NCBI GenBank assembly: GCA_902795625.1
Contig: CADBLW010000101.1
Span: 1-8,497, forward strand
Source of the DNA: an uncultured Lachnospiraceae bacterium
Lineage (GTDB): Bacteria > Bacillota > Clostridia > Lachnospirales > Lachnospiraceae
Length of the DNA: 8,497 nt
Direction: 5' to 3'
Below, piece by piece: positions 6,326-8,497 of the stretch (position 1 is the stretch's first letter; every line of letters starts with the position of its first letter). The notes below the pieces were generated by a model. That model worked only from the letters and a program-made list of their open reading frames with translations. It was not told the DNA's origin and ran no database searches. The position numbers were made by a program, and so were the translations under genes.

Positions 6326-8497
6326 ATGAGGAAACAAAGGTTGAATCGAATTGTGGCTTTTCTGACGGTACTTCTGCTTGTTGTTGGAATGCTCGGTCCG
6401 CGTGCGTATGCCGCAGAGGCGCAGACGCTGCTTCTAGGCGACGCCAACGGAGATAACATGCTTGATGTGCGAGATGCAGCAGCTATTTTGAAAGAGTATG
6501 CACATGCTTCTTCTGGGGCAGAAGGCAGTACGCTTACTCCGGAACAGTTGACCGCAGCCGATATAGATAATAACGGCAGAGTTGATTCCATTGATGCCTT
6601 TATCGTTTTACGGTATCTGGCAAACGATCCCTCACTGAACACTGCCACGCCGGATCCGAATCTTACCATAACGTCCAGCCATAAGGACGACGGGGACAAT
6701 ACTGATGTCAAACTTTCCTTTTTATGTGACGGAAAGGATGAGGTAACGGTTGTTTCCGGGACGAGTGTCACTCTGAGCGTTTCCGTACCGCTTACGTGTA
6801 CTGCTGATGCCGGTTCGATAGACGTTCAGTTTGCCTGCTCGGATTCTTCGGGCAAAATAGAAATATCCCAAATTAAAACAGGTGATGCGTTTGAATATTT
6901 ATCTTGGTTTGTGAATCTTGATGAACTGCGTTATGTTGGCGCTGCAAGCGATACCGTCGTGATAGAAGACAATGCTTTTACGCTTACGGTTGTTGTTCCC
7001 GAGGATACGCCGGCGGGAACGTATACGCTCGGTCTCAGCGATCGTTATATGGCCTTTGGCGAGCCGACTGAAGACATGCTTTCCATGTCGTTCACGCCGC
7101 TGACCATAACGGTGTTAAAGCCGAAGGCTGAGATTAAAACAGAGCCGGAAGAAAAGATGCTTTTGCACGAAGATACTCCTCAGGAGCTCGTTGAGCCGGG
7201 AACTGCATCGGGGGGAACGATGCAGTACGCCCTCGGTGAGGACAATATCGACGAACCTGAATCCGGATGGAGCACCGATATCCCGACGGGCGACGAAGCG
7301 GGCAGCTATTATGTGTGGGCTAAGGCTGCGGGCGATCAGGATCACAGGGATTCGGATGCTGTATGTAAGGTTTCCAAGATCGTTCATAAGGTTACGTTCA
7401 AGGTTGCAGGCGGCAGCTGGAATGATAAGACCGCGGAGGATGTTGTCCTGCCGCTCTCACGTTATGAGAATGAGGATCTGGCACTTGTCGTCAATGAGGA
7501 TGACCTTCCGGCAGTAGGAGCTGAACCGGCGAAAGGTTTTCTGCCTTCAGGAAGCTGGGACGGAACCTTTGACAAGATGATCACACAGGATACGGTCTAC
7601 ACCTATACCTATGACGAAGACCCGGATTATGTTCCTGATGACGTAACGGGAGATATTACATTCTCGGGTAAGTTGTCACTGAATGGCCGCGACCTGACGG
7701 AGAGTGACATTTTCCGCTTTGAGATTACCGACGGAACTGAACTGATTGCGACTGCTGCTTCGGATAAGACCGGTAAGATTTCATTCCCGAAGATCAGTTA
7801 CGATGTTAATGACATTGGGGAGCATACCTATTATGTGAAACAGGCCGCGACGGATATCGCGGGTGTTACCATAGATGAGACTGAGTATAAGGTATCTGTA
7901 TGGGTATTCTATACCAAAGGCGATACCGGACTTACGGTCAACCCGTCCGAGGAGTTCAGCGCTCTGTACTTTACCAACACCTTCAGTCCTGTGAAACCGG
8001 ATTATACTGTTCCGACCGGACTTACCGCAACCTACGGTCAGACCTTGGCGGATGTTACACTGCCGAGCGGCTGGACCTGGGACGATGAGTCTGCAACGAG
8101 TGTCGGAGATATCGGGGAAAATGCTTTCTCTGCAACGTTTACACCTGATGACACGGTGACTTACACCACAGCAACGGAAAAGCTTACGATTACGGTCAAG
8201 AAGATCGCAGCTCCGAAGGAACTGACAGATGCACAGAAACCTACAGCCATTGATGGCCTGAAAGAGAACAGTGCAGACCAGACACTTCTGACTGCTCCGA
8301 AAGAACTTCCCGATGGTTATACCATCGAGTACAGTCTGGATGGAACCAATTGGAGTGCGACGATCCCAACAGGTAAGGACGCAGGTGAGTACAGCATTCA
8401 GACCCGCTACGTCGGCGATAAGAACCACGAGGATTTCGCCGGAGAGACCATCAAGGTGACCATCGCTGAGAAGGAAAAGGAGAAAGAAACCTATACC
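6326..8497 (+). CDS. Large secreted surface protein: N-terminal dockerin, cohesin-like domain, Ig-like and pilin isopeptide-type modules (3' truncated)
   Basis: The frame is open for 724 codons from ATG 6326 to the right edge. Residues 1-30 form a Sec signal peptide (hydrophobic 9-22, likely cut near AYA-AEA). Residues 36-100 are a type I-like dockerin with two calcium loops, GDANGDNMLDVRD (Asp39, Asn41, Asp43, Asp47, Asp50) and ADIDNNGRVDSID (Asp79, Asp81, Asn83, Asp87, Asp90), each followed by a helix (DAAAILKEYA, DAFIVLRYLA). Residues 138-264 look like a cohesin-type beta domain ending VVVPEDTPAGTYTLGL. An Ig-like repeat (297-345) follows. Next come a VTFKVAGGSW module (354-432), a pilin isopeptide-type domain (443-555, closing ALYFTNTF), a TGLTATYGQTLADVTLPSGW module (559-626) and a second copy of the Ig-like repeat (664-706). 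The last residues are a Lys/Glu-rich linker, so more modules, and probably a cell-wall or membrane anchor, lie beyond the window. No catalytic domain is seen; the role is most likely adhesion or scaffolding at the cell surface. Confidence 0.92.
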   Translation, partial: MRKQRLNRIVAFLTVLLLVVGMLGPRAYAAEAQTLLLGDANGDNMLDVRDAAAILKEYAHASSGAEGSTLTPEQLTAADIDNNGRVDSIDAFIVLRYLANDPSLNTATPDPNLTITSSHKDDGDNTDVKLSFLCDGKDEVTVVSGTSVTLSVSVPLTCTADAGSIDVQFACSDSSGKIEISQIKTGDAFEYLSWFVNLDELRYVGAASDTVVIEDNAFTLTVVVPEDTPAGTYTLGLSDRYMAFGEPTEDMLSMSFTPLTITVLKPKAEIKTEPEEKMLLHEDTPQELVEPGTASGGTMQYALGEDNIDEPESGWSTDIPTGDEAGSYYVWAKAAGDQDHRDSDAVCKVSKIVHKVTFKVAGGSWNDKTAEDVVLPLSRYENEDLALVVNEDDLPAVGAEPAKGFLPSGSWDGTFDKMITQDTVYTYTYDEDPDYVPDDVTGDITFSGKLSLNGRDLTESDIFRFEITDGTELIATAASDKTGKISFPKISYDVNDIGEHTYYVKQAATDIAGVTIDETEYKVSVWVFYTKGDTGLTVNPSEEFSALYFTNTFSPVKPDYTVPTGLTATYGQTLADVTLPSGWTWDDESATSVGDIGENAFSATFTPDDTVTYTTATEKLTITVKKIAAPKELTDAQKPTAIDGLKENSADQTLLTAPKELPDGYTIEYSLDGTNWSATIPTGKDAGEYSIQTRYVGDKNHEDFAGETIKVTIAEKEKEKETYT
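7214..7360 (+). repeat. Ig-like repeat module, copy 1 (in the surface protein)
   Basis: Residues 297-345. Shares with copy 2 the order Tyr-Ala/Ser-Leu, a Trp-Ser (GWSTDIPTG here, NWSATIPTG in copy 2), an acidic residue with Ala-Gly, a Tyr-rich strand, and GDxxH near the end. Copy 1 has a few extra residues before the Trp. The copies are diverged at DNA level, so this is an old domain duplication rather than a recombining tandem repeat. Confidence 0.75.
8315..8443 (+). repeat. Ig-like repeat module, copy 2 (in the surface protein)
   Basis: Residues 664-706, with core YSLDGTNWSATIPTGKDAGE then YVGDKNHEDF. This is the compact form of the module and matches repeats common in multi-domain surface proteins of gut Clostridia. 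It is followed by a charged linker at the window edge. Confidence 0.75.

Noticed and set aside
6229..6771. Minus-strand open frame (180 codons) over the surface-protein start
   Set aside because: It covers the strong + strand promoter and the signal peptide and dockerin coding region. Its Ser/Ala-rich translation is low complexity, typical of an antisense shadow.
7781..8428. Minus-strand open frame (215 codons) opposite the surface-protein modules
   Set aside because: The + strand frame encodes recognisable repeat modules throughout this stretch; the antisense product is Cys/Arg-rich with no known pattern.

Overview
The window looks like a chromosomal segment of a low-to-mid GC Bacillota, most likely a gut- or rumen-type Clostridium relative (Lachnospiraceae/Oscillospiraceae-like). 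This is an inference from strong AGGAGG-type ribosome binding sites, a Gram-positive style lipoprotein, a dockerin-bearing secreted protein, and surface modules (pilin isopeptide type, Ig-like) typical of that group. All five genes lie on the + strand, and no tRNA, rRNA, CRISPR array or insertion sequence was seen.

Layout. Bases 1-953 are the 3' end of a type IA topoisomerase gene (topB-like). After 16 bases comes an ABC transporter ATPase of the MacB/LolD/FtsE class (970-1671), then after 93 bases its 848-residue FtsX-type permease (1765-4311). Together they form a two-gene ABC system, probably co-transcribed with the topoisomerase gene. A 192-base gap holds two inverted repeats, a well-formed sigma-70 type promoter and a perfect 12-bp palindrome. 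It leads into a 527-residue lipoprotein gene (4504-6087), closed by a strong intrinsic terminator (6141-6173). A second, extended -10 promoter (6233-6261) drives a large secreted protein starting at 6326 that runs off the right edge after 724 codons.

How the genes may work together. The ATPase and permease should form one membrane complex. FtsX/MacB-type systems couple ATP hydrolysis to extracytoplasmic work (export, lipoprotein or peptide handling, or signalling), and the substrate cannot be read from the sequence. The lipoprotein and the dockerin protein each have their own promoter, so they are separate transcription units. Both products are expected outside the membrane.

The most unusual content is in the last two genes. 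The lipoprotein ends in a segment that reads like the head of a type IV pilin but without the prepilin helix. The large surface protein has its dockerin at the N-terminus, followed by a cohesin-like beta domain, then Ig-like modules and a pilin isopeptide-type domain that seems to lack two of its three bond-forming residues. These are pattern-recognition calls from reading the translations; no database search was run.
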